Part shown: positions 24,110 to 34,447 of the stretch, piece after piece
How positions within the stretch are numbered: position 1 is the stretch's first letter
How the letters are laid out: every line of letters begins with the position of its first letter
Source of the DNA: Ustulina deusta
Taxonomy: Eukaryota; Ascomycota; Sordariomycetes; Xylariales; Xylariaceae
NCBI GenBank assembly: GCA_023159155.1
Contig: JAJNNX010000016.1
Location: 620,001 to 684,000, forward strand
Length of the DNA stretch: 64,000 nt
Direction: 5' to 3'
Program-made: the position numbers and the translations under genes
Notes under the pieces: generated by a model
Seen by the model: only the letters and a program-made list of their open reading frames with translations
Databases searched by the model: none
Told to the model about the DNA's origin: nothing

Positions 24110-26189
24110 TTAATGATGTTTTTCAGCGGTCGTGCCGCCTGGCGGCGAGATCCCAACTTTACGCCGCATGCGAACGGGGACTGGCTCTCCTGGTGGTTGA
24201 GCACCAAGGCCAAAAAATTGATCATCCATACGGGGGACACCCTTCAACAATTTCATGTCAAAGTAAGCATCAAAAATAGCTACACCGCTCATCATCTCTT
24301 GTTTAGCCAAGTGTCGGCCGGGGCACATGAGTGCGCCACCCCCGTACGGTATCCAGGCGCCGTCAAGCCCATCGGTTGAGAATTTTATCGTGTTATCTTT
24401 CGGATTCGGAACTAGAAATCGCTCTGCCCAAAATTCGTCAAGGGGATGCTGGCCGCCATCGATACGATCACGCCAGGCGTGTGTATGATTTGAAGCAATA
24501 TTGGTCGAGACACAGACCAAACCCCCTTGCTTGAAGTTGTATGGCCCAATTGAGTAGTCACCTTGGGTTGGAGAGCGATTGTGGAACAGGGATACACGCA
24601 TGCGAAGAACTTCCGCATACACCGATTGCAGTAGAGGGGATGACGTGATGGTATTGATATCAAAGCGATATGGGAGTTTGTCTTCGTTGGTATCAGGAGG
24701 CGTGATAGCGTTGGATAATTCGGCCTGTACACGCGAAAGGAGCGCTGGGTCATTATATACCTCGATCAGATTCCAAAATGCCATTGGCAAAGCATTTGCG
24801 GTTGCACTAGGAGTACAGAGTTAGCGGCTAGGCCCAAATTGACGTTTGATGGCGCAAGCGAGGGTTTCTTACGCTGTAAGGACAAACAAATCCTCGCTTG
24901 CAAGCGCGTCATCATTCATACCACCGGTGTCTTGGCCCCATCGTTGCCGTACCTTGAACCAGACACTTCCCCAATATTCGTCCCACGTAGGGTCTTCCGC
25001 CCCGTTTTGTCGGTAGTCTGAATGCTGGCGCGCATAGACATGCCAGCGTTTGATGCCATCGAGAATGCGTTGGCGGGCTCCGTACACCTTCGGCGCTAGT
25101 ATGCGAGGGTAGAACTTGGAAATGCTTGGCCATGAAGCCAAGTAATACCAGAAGTCCTCGACGAAGCCCGGATTCAAGGCTATTAGATGAGGGCCGCAGA
25201 GTGCTGTGATAGTGGCTGCGAAATAACGGTGCGTCCACCAAGTGAAGAAATCTGGTACATCAACCCATTCGCCAGAGTCAACCGGGTCGTTAGGGTCGAT
25301 CTTAGCCAGTTCTGTCGAAAGATGCTTTACTACTTGGGAACTTAAATGTCGTAGGCTATCACCCTGGAGAAATCGCGATGCCGTTCTATAGTGATGATGC
25401 CACTGTTTTTTGCAAGACCCGGCGTTAGTTATCACCATTCCAAGCTATAAGTGCTTCAACCCGATATCATCTTACTGGGATTTTGAACCGAAGAGGAGCA
25501 CAGATATTCTAATGAACTAGAAGAAGAATATAACTTCGAGAATTACTTACTACACGGAGATGAGCCGGTATCGTGCTCCCTGGGAAAGGAATCGCTCCTA
25601 CGCCACTTTTGTCGTTGCGATATATGTCTGTGCGATGACACCTGTGTCAGATATTATCATTCCAACATTAGATTCGTAAGGGGGTACGAACGCATGGCAC
25701 TCTTTGGCATTCCAAACATCTGCTCCATTATTATCACAGCGAAGGATTTGTTCGTGCATGACCTGGTATCTCTAAGAATATGTCCATATGTCTTAGGATT
25801 CGTAAGCAGGTAGGCCGTTGCGGGACCCAGCTTGATAGTAACGGGTACATCGCCAACCCGACGACTAAAAGGTGGTGTCAGTTTCAATACCTCACGAAAC
25901 TCCTGTCTTATTTGATCTCAAGTCGAACTTACTAGAGCCTATTGACAAAAGACTTCCTCGAAAGTAAAAATGATAGCCAGTTCCCCACAAAAGGGAGCCA
26001 GTATGGATTCAGGGGCGGCTCACGGCCATGCCGATTATTTGCCATACCTATCCATGATATGATGGTTGTAACGATGAAGGTCAATATTGGAATTAGTAGT
26101 ATCCCGGCGCCTAAGCAGAGCTTCCAATGTTGCCGCGCTGCTTCAAGCCACAGCCTGAAGACGTTTTCGTCGAACATTTGGACTGTCAT
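24110..26189 (-). CDS. Cytochrome P450 (CYP7/CYP8-like type), cluster P450 A
   Basis: Membrane-anchored haem monooxygenase. Proposed exons: 25947-26189, 25688-25902, 25551-25641, 24873-25402 and 24110-24806, in frame, about 591 residues. Features: N-terminal membrane segment GAGILLIPILTFIVTTIISW; then PYWLPFVGNWLSFL; ExxR as EVLR; haem-binding YGGGALMCPGR with the proximal Cys. The I-helix reads ATANALP instead of the usual AGxD/ETT, so the acid-alcohol pair is absent, as in CYP7/CYP8-type enzymes including prostacyclin synthase. Weak points: donor of intron 1 (GTCAAT; the nearby stronger GTAAGT does not keep frame), donor of intron 2 (GTACCC), and the start (ATGs at 26213, 26189 and 26177; I chose 26189 for its A at -3). 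It is somewhat longer than usual. Divergent from the sesquiterpene cyclase. Confidence 0.82.
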
Positions 26190-26740
26190 AATGGATCCAA
26201 TCCTGGTTCTCATGGATCTGACAACGACTGGTGGCTGATGCAATGACAGTTGCCTTTGCAAGAGAGAATTCCTTTCTTGGCTGGGAGAATTTGCCTACTG
26301 GTGTCTTATATATTCCAGATTCAGGCTATGTCGTGAGGCACCACCTCGTCGATCTACACTATGGCAAAGCGACAGCCAGTGAGCTGCATGCAGAATGCTT
26401 ATGTTGCTTGACTTAATCCACACTTCTAGCAATAGCGCTGAAACTGGGGGATTCGGGTTCCCCATCAAAGTTATTAGGGCTTGGCGTGCATTTACGAGTA
26501 TTTGGATCTGCAAGAAAGATGCGTATCTATCAACTGTACAGAGACAGATTGGCATGAGGTTTCTAATATTTCAAGGTTGTTAACAGTCGGCCATTAGCGC
26601 TCTTCCGCCAATCCCCTCCAGCCAATTGAATGTTTTATGTAATTTGCATTTTCTAATTTCTTTTTCTACTCACTAATACCTACTAAGACCACTACATTCA
26701 GGTTATCGGGCATATAGTTATACCGCATAATAGACCTTTA

Positions 26741-26965
26741 AGCCGAAGCTAGCCATGCAGACTCATGCATGCAGACCCATGCATACAGGCCTAGCCATAC
26801 AAACCTAGCCATATAGACTGCTATACAGACTGACATATGCGGACTAGCAAGTGGTTCGGTAGGTCTATACCGCAGTCTGTGCAGCAGTCTATACTATTAG
26901 GTCTGCATGGCTTCGGCCAGCATGTATGAGTCTGCCCGTGGGAGTCTATATGGCTGAATAACAGC
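26741..26965. repeat. Imperfect foldback (inverted) repeat with internal subrepeats
   Basis: 16-mers at 26757-26772 and 26920-26935 are reverse complements at 15 of 16 positions. Nested inside, the stretches 26811-26833 and 26872-26894 pair at about 19 of 23 positions. Variants of a subunit such as AGCCATGCAGAC or AGCCATATAGACT recur in both orientations. No coding potential is seen. It resembles a MITE-like or foldback remnant able to form a long cruciform or hairpin. Confidence 0.6.
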
Positions 26966-27220
26966 CTTATAAAACTGTTGATATCGTTGCCAAGAGTAGG
27001 AATATAGGTATGTGTGACGGGCAGTCAAAGACTGAATGGTTGAACGTGTTGTTAATAAACTACATACGAAAGAAAGAGAGTAGCAGTGGACGAACGGCTA
27101 CCCAAAGTCTATACTTACGCTAAGTAAGTAGACAGGTAGTTGACGCAACCCAGCCCAACCCATGCCACAAGGCTAGGCCTGACCTAGCCCATAACAGTAC
27201 ACTATAAAGGTTAGCAGCTG

Positions 27221-27265
27221 AGTATACTAAGTATACTAAGTATACTAAGTATACTAAGTATACTA
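27221..27265. repeat. 9-bp tandem repeat AGTATACTA x5
   Basis: Five perfect head-to-tail copies of AGTATACTA. The unit is itself close to palindromic and is followed by TACTATACTTATAGTATA, so the tract is also a potential hairpin. Confidence 0.85.
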
Positions 27266-28453
27266 TACTTATAGTATATTTAGTAGCTGCAGCCACTATA
27301 TTTACAGGACCAATTGCCAAGATTGCTCAATAGGTGGCGAGTGGGCGGAAATCTCGTAACCGCGCACCATACCGTTACCTTGAAAGTACACAAAAATGAA
27401 AGTTTATAAAAGTTGATACTGCAAAGAAATGACTCAACAAACTCATTTTATGAGCTTTTCTATATATAAAAAATACCTTTGAGGAAACAGCTTAGCCACT
27501 AGATGGCTGAACAGATGAAAACGGTCGCTGAACACCAAGAAGGAAAAGAAAAAAAGGTATCAGAATAGTTACACTCTTTTCAAAGTTATTGCGTTCAATT
27601 AAGCTATATTCTCCCTTGATCACTCGATTCCCCAAACTAAATCATATGTAACTTAGGCTAGTAAGTGCAGGGATAGTCTATCTCCTCGTGTAGGGGCAAG
27701 GTGAGTACCTGTTAGAGGTGGATGTCCCAGAGTGAAGGTAGGTCACTGGTAGATAGAGGTGCATGGGTAAGGGCTCAATATCCTTGATTCCTGGTCTCTC
27801 TTTTTCCTGCATTTGGGGGGAGAGTCAGTCCTTTATGTAGACATATTCTATAATACAAGCCCACAGGCGTAGCTTCCATCTTCCTGTGACCCTGGCCCCT
27901 GATACTATCCCATATACGTGAGCCTGCTCCCATTGCCAACTTCACTATCAAGTTAGTTAGTTCTCCCCTTAGTTAAAGTTCGTGTTGGGTTAGGATATCA
28001 GGGAGATCCCAGCTTTCGGCTCTCGAAGAATTGGGTGATTTCCGCACATCAGCTCTGCTCTCTCTGTGAGATACTAACACTGTAAAGAACTTGTTCTACC
28101 GGTAATATCCTAATACAGTAAGTATAGGGTTTAAGTAGGCCCGGACGTTTCGGTTGATTCATGGTCTACTACGGATATTGAGATGAATAGTCCTGATCAG
28201 CACGGAACCTAGCATGGAAGACGAGTTAATTTGATGAAAGCGGTTACATATGCGAGTGAACTGACTATCGGAGTTTGATAACTAAGGTATAAATAATAAA
28301 CAAAAAAACTCAAGCTGTTGTGTCTAAAATTCAGCATTCAATCCTATAACAGTCTTCGCTGCCAACCCTACAGTTCACTACTTTTTGTTCCAACTCATCA
28401 CTCAAGCTACGTACATTCTGTTATCCAGAGACACGTCTTTATCTTGAACAGCC

Positions 28454-29560
28454 ATGATTTCCAGGATTGATACAGAACCGGCGAGCTACCTCCAGGCGTT
28501 CCAGAATCATCCTCGCGCAAAGGAAGTCATCGAGGAAGTCGACGGCTACTTTCTCAAGCACTGGCCCTTCCCAGGGAAGGAAGCCAGGGAGAAGTTCATC
28601 GCTGCCGGATTCTCTCGGGTCACGTGTCTCTATTTTCCAAAGGCGCTTGACGACCGGATTCACTATGCATGCAAACTATTGACGATTCTCTTCCTGGTCG
28701 ACGGTGAGTTTCCTCCAAATAGTGAAAGCCAATGCTAATCAAGTATTAGACATCCTAGAACATATGTCTTTGCTGGAGGGTCAGGCGTACAACAACAGAC
28801 TCATAGATATTGCTCGTGGGGATGTCCTACCTGATCGCACCATCGCAGCGGAGTACATTTTCTACGACTTGTGGGAGAGCATGCGAGCACATGACTTGAA
28901 GATGGCCAATGACGTACTCGAGCCCGTCTTCGTTTTTATGCGAGCTCAAACGGATCCTACCCGACTAAAGCCCATGAACCTGGATGAATATCTCCAGTAC
29001 AGAGAGAAAGACGTGGGGAAAGCGTAAGTTGTAGCAGTTTGAGAGCCTCTTCTTCCAGCTAGCTAACGCTCTCTTGTTACTCAGTCTTCTTGGAGCGCTC
29101 ATGCGTTTTGCTATGGCCCTCGATGTTTCTCCCGAAGAGCTTGCCATCGCACGACCAGCAGATATGACTTGTTCCAAGCATTTGTCTGTGATTAATGACA
29201 TCTGGAGCTACGAGAAGGAGTACATTGCATCACAGACCCTTCATGATGAAGGCGGTGTGCTTTGCACGTGTGTCAGCAGTAAGTCACACCTAGAGCATAT
29301 CAAACAATCTCGGCAGATCAATTATTGACTCTTGTGTGGCAGTCATGTCCAAAGACACCGATCTCCGAATCCCTGCGGCCAAACGGATTCTGTACAATAT
29401 TTGTCGCGAATGGGAACTTGTGTTCAAGCGGGAGGTTGCGGAGATACTAAACCTGTTTCCCACCCCTTCTTTGCGAGCATACCTTGACGGGCTTGAGCTA
29501 CAGATGTGTGGAAACGAGCATTGGAGCAGGACAACACTGCGATACTTGGCACCGGAATAA
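28454..29560 (+). CDS. Class I sesquiterpene cyclase, aristolochene-synthase-like
   Basis: Cytosolic Mg-dependent cyclase converting farnesyl diphosphate to a sesquiterpene hydrocarbon. Four exons, 28454-28703, 28750-29023, 29085-29278 and 29343-29560 (phases 1, 2, 1), give 311 residues; fungal aristolochene synthases are about 320-340. Seen directly: the first metal site, D-D-I-L-E in FLVDDILEHMSLLEGQAYN, completed across intron 1; RGDVLPDR; YDLWESMRAHD and PVFVFMRAQTDPTR; second metal site NDIWSYEKE (N, S and E of the NSE triad); and a C-terminal RY-type pair in WSRTTLRY. Many of these blocks are near-identical, from memory, to Penicillium roqueforti and Aspergillus terreus aristolochene synthase, so an eremophilane skeleton is the best guess. 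It faces P450 A divergently and precedes the acyltransferase on the same strand. Confidence 0.95.
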
Positions 29561-30150
29561 GCATCGAAGGTTGTTTATGGCCTAGTCTCCCCTGCGTGTG
29601 CGGCAATATTGGTATTGTAGGAACGGTTATTAGTTTAGAAAATGTATCTCGTCAATAGATTATAGTATAGCTAATTCATTTGTGGGATCACCCGAGCATT
29701 CCTCTCTAGACTCTAGCCAAAATAGTGACGTGCTTATTTCCAGTCGACATCTAAGTTACCATAAACTGAGCTGTGCCATAGTGATTTGTCTTTTTGCTAT
29801 GGGTCCCGAAGGACGTGGGTGCTTTACTTTAGAGGGCCTATGAGTTCTATTCCCCAACCCCACAGAGCCGTAGATTACATAAAGTAGGTACATACAGAAT
29901 TCTTCCTATGTGGGTCTAGCGGCAGTACTTCCATGGTTTATGGGAACTGCCGGAACTAGCCTGATTGGGGCATTTCCGGCTACCAATAATAATTGTGATT
30001 GGTTAAGTTGGATACTCGTACAGGTACCAGGTACCTATATACTTAAGGTGTTGTCTCCATGCTTTAAATAACAATAATCGGATTTGAACTCACAAATCGA
30101 TGGATGGTCATCGTTTTTCGGTTCATTAGCCAATCTCAAGCTCAGAAATT
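29561..30150. other. Intergenic region between cyclase and acyltransferase
   Basis: 590 bp with the cyclase 3' flank and acyltransferase promoter. CAGGTACCAGGTACCTA near 30020 is a short palindrome-rich patch. No gene is supported. Confidence 0.5.
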
Positions 30151-31599
30151 ATGACCCAATCAACGGAGATGCGTGTCAGTCCTATGGACAATGTAATGCC
30201 TCGGATTTATGCAAATTTTCTCCTCTCTTTCCGCCTCAAACCTGGTCCATTTTCGGCAGTCCACAACATCCTCGAAGAAAGTCTTCGGCGTACCTGTGAT
30301 GAGCTTCCTATTCTTCGTCGAAAGGTTTTTATTGCTCAGCCAAATGGCCATTCGGGGCCTACCGGATTATTGGAGGCTAAGGAAAGCCCTGAATGGGTAC
30401 CCGAAGTGGTGTTCAATGACTTATCCAGCGCGTGGCCGGATTACGATGAGCTCGTAGATTCTGGCTTCGAGCAGGATGCCTTAGATGGGGAAGTCCTGTT
30501 TCCTCGGGGTATATATGAGCAGGACCTTCATAATAATGGTGCTTGCGCCTTATTAGCACAAGCAAACTTCGTTGAAGGCGGCCTACTACTTGCGTTCGGC
30601 ATATTCCATCCTATCATCGACGGGCATAGCGGCACGCTGCTCATAAAACTATGGGCAAAACACATGAAGGCACTGCAGCAAAATGTAGGACCAATTCTCG
30701 ATTTCCATCCTGACTCTGCGGACTATGGCCTCCTAGAGAAGATCTGGAAAGCCGAAAATGTCGAACAATCGCCAGAAACAACGCTTGAAACTGCATCGCC
30801 AGAGACATGGAGGCTTCTCGGGTTAATCGCGCCATCAGAACCGAGCGAAGAACCTGATCTGACGTCACCTCGGCCTAACATGCGAACCACTATCTTCTAT
30901 GTACCGGCCACAAGCTTCAAGGCGTTACGCGCGGAAGCAAATGCCGATATTCATGGTTCACCTAATACCGCAAACGATGCATTGATGGCCAAACTCTGGA
31001 GGTGCATCATGAAGGCACGTTCGGCGGTAGCAGGCCCATCTTGCGTTGACTATTCGCCTGACACGACAAGTCTACTGGATCTCACACTCGATGGCCGGGC
31101 TCGATTCTCGCACAATCTGCCCTCAAGTTACATGGGAACGCTGGTTTTCATTACTACAACCAAGATGCCTATGGGGAAGCTCACCAGTGACGACACATCA
31201 CTTGCGGAGATAGCCACAGCGATACGCCTGTCAGTTGACGCTGTTACTTCTAAACGAATGCAAGAGGCGTTTGGACTAGCACGTGCCCTACCAGATTACG
31301 GCGATAGTCTCCGATTCCCTTTTGCGACATTTGCGGGAGCGGAGGCATGCTTTACTAGCTGGGTCGGACTTAGTGCCTTCGACATAAGCTTCGGCGATGT
31401 GGTATTCGCTAATGGCGGCCGTGCCGACTACTTGCGACCGCCACGGAGAGAGTTTGATGCATTTTGCCGACGCTGTGTGATATTGCCTATGCAGACATCT
31501 GGAGGTTTCGAGATATTGATTACGCTTAAGGAAGAGGAAATGAGCATCCTTGAGCAAGACGTAGAGTTTGTGCAGTATGCTAAGGTTGTTTGCCATTGA
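30151..31599 (+). CDS. BAHD-type O-acyltransferase (trichothecene 3-O-acetyltransferase-like)
   Basis: Acyl transfer from a thioester donor to a hydroxyl acceptor. The intronless frame encodes 482 residues. Seen directly: N-terminal SPMDNVMPRIYANFLLSF, typical of fungal members of the transferase family (PF02458); the catalytic HxxxD motif as HPIIDGHSG near residue 158; and the later structural motif as FDISFGDVVFANGG instead of the plant DFGWG. No signal peptide or membrane span, so probably cytosolic. The neighbouring polyketide synthase has no thioesterase, and the cyclase next door makes a terpene core that P450s can hydroxylate. I infer that this enzyme moves the polyketide chain, directly from the ACP or via CoA, onto the sesquiterpenol. 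Plain acetylation is the main alternative. Confidence 0.9.
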   Translation: MTQSTEMRVSPMDNVMPRIYANFLLSFRLKPGPFSAVHNILEESLRRTCDELPILRRKVFIAQPNGHSGPTGLLEAKESPEWVPEVVFNDLSSAWPDYDELVDSGFEQDALDGEVLFPRGIYEQDLHNNGACALLAQANFVEGGLLLAFGIFHPIIDGHSGTLLIKLWAKHMKALQQNVGPILDFHPDSADYGLLEKIWKAENVEQSPETTLETASPETWRLLGLIAPSEPSEEPDLTSPRPNMRTTIFYVPATSFKALRAEANADIHGSPNTANDALMAKLWRCIMKARSAVAGPSCVDYSPDTTSLLDLTLDGRARFSHNLPSSYMGTLVFITTTKMPMGKLTSDDTSLAEIATAIRLSVDAVTSKRMQEAFGLARALPDYGDSLRFPFATFAGAEACFTSWVGLSAFDISFGDVVFANGGRADYLRPPRREFDAFCRRCVILPMQTSGGFEILITLKEEEMSILEQDVEFVQYAKVVCH

Positions 31600-32024
31600 A
31601 GCCTCCGGTTAATGTTTCGCATCATTCACATCATTTTAGTTATTGAGATTTAGAATTTCAACATATAGCCAACTAATCTAACATAACTAGAAGCAGATAA
31701 ATACAATAATTTCCATAAAATTTTGAATTGAACTTCCCTTGCCACGTATCCATATCTCTTTTAAATAGGTAGTTTGCTAGTCGCTTGTCCAGTGGCTCCG
31801 GACTGATCGCGGGAAAAAGGTGTGTTAGAGTTTTACTACACAGATTGAATTTTATTTCAAGGCGCTTAGTTATTTGGCTCTTTGATTTACAGGTAATTTA
31901 CACCGATGCGTTTATATAATTACCAAGTTGCCTAGGCGTCAACAAAGTAGCATACCAGCCGACTTGCAAATTTGATAGTCTCATGATCGCCACATCTTTT
32001 CTCGACAGTGTCCCTGATAATTAC
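31600..32024. other. Convergent intergenic region
   Basis: 425 bp, AT-rich, between two 3' ends. No gene is seen. Confidence 0.5.
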
Positions 32025-33685
32025 TTATCCTAGCGAGAATCCGTGGCCCAGGAAATTCCTGAGAAATCCATCTGGATCGTACTTCGCTCTGATTGCTCGT
32101 AGTTTGCACAGGCTTCTGCCTCCACCATACGTGTCGAACGGCCTCTGTGACGGACCAGCGTCGTTCAGATATATAAAAGGGTAGTATAATCCAAGAGCCT
32201 GCGTTCTGAGCTCAATAGTGCGTACGATTAGTTGCATTAGCTCGTTAACGGCGGCATCGTCAGCGGCATCGCTCCAAGTAATGGTGACAAGTCCAGCTGT
32301 GGCACAGCGTTAGTAATGATGCCACTACCGGAATCCAATGCGGAAACAAACCAATGAATGTGCCTAATTTAGGGTCGAGGTTTAACACGTTATTTCCACT
32401 AGCCTTGGACGCCTCCAGCCAGGCTTTGGATACGGGCTGGTATGTAAAGGCGATGGTGCTATTAGCAATCCTCGATAGTACCGGAACCGCCAGCTCAACA
32501 ACCGTTTCATTGGCAATTCTAATAGCACGGGGATCGGGGTAGAAGCTAACAGATGAGAATAGTTCACGAAACCCGCGTTCCCCAAGCTGCTCGAGCAAGA
32601 TAGGGAGTGCAGTCCATGATGGTAACACGGTTCCCGGGAGCGCTTGTATGATTGGTCCGTCGATGACGGTGAAGTTTTCGAACGCCCGAGGGCTTGCATC
32701 AGTTCCTGGGGCAAATTGGATGCTTGTCAACTGCTTGGCGCCGCTGCTCGGCGTGAGACCTATGATGGCACTTATTGCGACATTGGGGTCGTCCACCCCG
32801 CCTCCCGGCGCCATATACGACTCGAAGGCCGAAAGAAATTGTATCTGGGTGGACGTATCTCCACCGTCCCAAACACCCCCACCAATGTATGCTGACGTGA
32901 TGGGGAATGTCTTGAGATCGAAGCGAGTCACGATGCCAAAATTGTTGTGACCACCATGAAGTGCCCAAAAGAGATCCGCATATCTGCCATTGGCTCTGGC
33001 TTCCACGACACTACCGTCGGCTAGAACAACCTCGTAGGCAACGATAGTATCACAGCTCCAGCCTTTAGTACTACTGAAGTAACTTATGCCGCCACCGATG
33101 AGAAGTCCGCCAACTCCAACCGTTCCGTAACGACCGCCATTCACCGCTAGACCTTCTTGTGCGAGCCAGGTGTAAACGTCAGCCCATACCTGTCCTGGCC
33201 CGATACTAGCGATTGTCTTGTCGTCGTTGAGGCTCCTTGTATTGAGTTTACTAAGAGCTATCATCACTCCTGACTGCACTGACTGCGCTCCCGGAACAGG
33301 CATATGCCCCCCAGCCCTGACAGCGAACCGGGAGTGTGCAGCTTTGATAATCTTGATGGCCGATCCTAGACTAGCCGCAGTAGAGGGCTCGAACACGCAT
33401 GATGGCGAGAAGATACAGGTTTCCGAGTAAATAGCTGTATGGTAATTGTCAATTACTGAAGTAGTGATCTCTTGAGTGACGATGAGCATGCATACCGGTA
33501 GACTCTGTTCGGAATGTATCTGACTGCGGCCAGAAAACGTCATTGGGATATGTTGAAGCAATTTGTTGGCAAGCCCATATCCCGGATGCTACGAAAGCTG
33601 CCGAGTCCGTAAAAGTTGTATTCGTCGATACGCCTGCAAGGGCCAGGAGCGGCATAAGGCCGAGGATCACGCTGTGGGTTTTCAT
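32025..33685 (-). CDS. Secretory-pathway FAD-linked oxidase, berberine-bridge-enzyme-like
   Basis: VAO-fold flavoprotein oxidase using O2 to oxidise alcohols or C-H bonds. Three exons, 33496-33685, 32352-33455 and 32025-32296 (phase 1 twice), give 521 residues. A signal peptide is visible (MKTHSVILGLMPLLALAG), so the enzyme should enter the secretory or vesicle lumen. Seen directly: FAD-binding PCMH region with the His of FAVRAGGHMP, the usual covalent 8-alpha-histidyl site; GGRYGTVGVGGLLIGGG, where enzymes with bicovalent FAD have Cys but this one has none, so single-site flavinylation is expected; and a C-terminal BBE segment with IRAKYDPDGFLRNF. The start was chosen for its signal peptide; the frame is open further upstream. 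It probably oxidises a terpene alcohol in the pathway. Several N-x-S/T sequons are present. Confidence 0.92.
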
Positions 33686-34447
33686 CGTATGAATCGTCAG
33701 TAACCGCCCACCGTACCTAGTGAACAGCTGCCGGATTGAAAAATCACTCACAAAGTTTTCTCGTATTCCGTCGCGAGAAAAGAAAGATGTTATGCGATTA
33801 AAGCAATTGAGAGATCGCCGGGTCAATCGCCAATTAGGGGAAATGCGCTACGGGCAGACTAATAAAATGGTATAAGCCGCCACAAACAATAACGGGCTCC
33901 GATCTAGTAAATGCCGATTTCTACGCTTAGCGGATGGCTGCGAGAGTCAGTGCAGTCATCTAAATTATTTGGAATTCGGACTTACACTGATTAGCTACGG
34001 CGAAGACAGATGATGCAATGATTTACACGATGGATCACAATGGAGGAAGATTGGAAGGTGTAGGATGATTCATCCTGATACGAATCGTTATGTGCGAGAA
34101 AGACAAGGGCTCGAAAATACGGCCACATGCTTTCTATTACGCCATTGGTGTTCATTTATTTACTCCTCTGAACTCGTATGAAGTTGAAGATGTGAGTATG
34201 CCTTTATGTCTTCATGTCTTTCCACAACGTACAGAATAAAATCAAAATACGATTGCTTAATGGGTGTATTCGCTAGGTTGTGTTATTGCTGTTGGAGACA
34301 TCGACAACATTGATGTTTGCTATCATCCTGTTATGAGAGCTAATTTACCTACCCTTTCATACAGTGTTGGAAATATCCTATCACAGCCTCTGTCTAACCA
34401 CTCATATATTCTGAACGGCGTCATGGTTCCCTAATACCCTTCTCATC
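33686..34447. other. Intergenic region between oxidase and P450 B
   Basis: About 760 bp; the oxidase promoter lies here and the P450 B gene ends at its right border. No gene is seen. Confidence 0.5.

Larger units (their letters stand above)
26190..28453. other. Divergent intergenic region P450 A / sesquiterpene cyclase
   Basis: 2.26 kb holding both promoters. It contains an imperfect foldback element (about 26741-26965) and a 9-bp tandem repeat (27221-27265), listed separately. The rest is AT-rich without a supported gene. The long repeat-bearing spacer contrasts with the 0.3-0.8 kb spacers elsewhere in the cluster. Confidence 0.55.

Noticed and set aside
27120..27320. Minus-strand frame with repeated YLV units
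   Set aside because: The repeat is just the translation of the 9-bp AGTATACTA tandem repeat.
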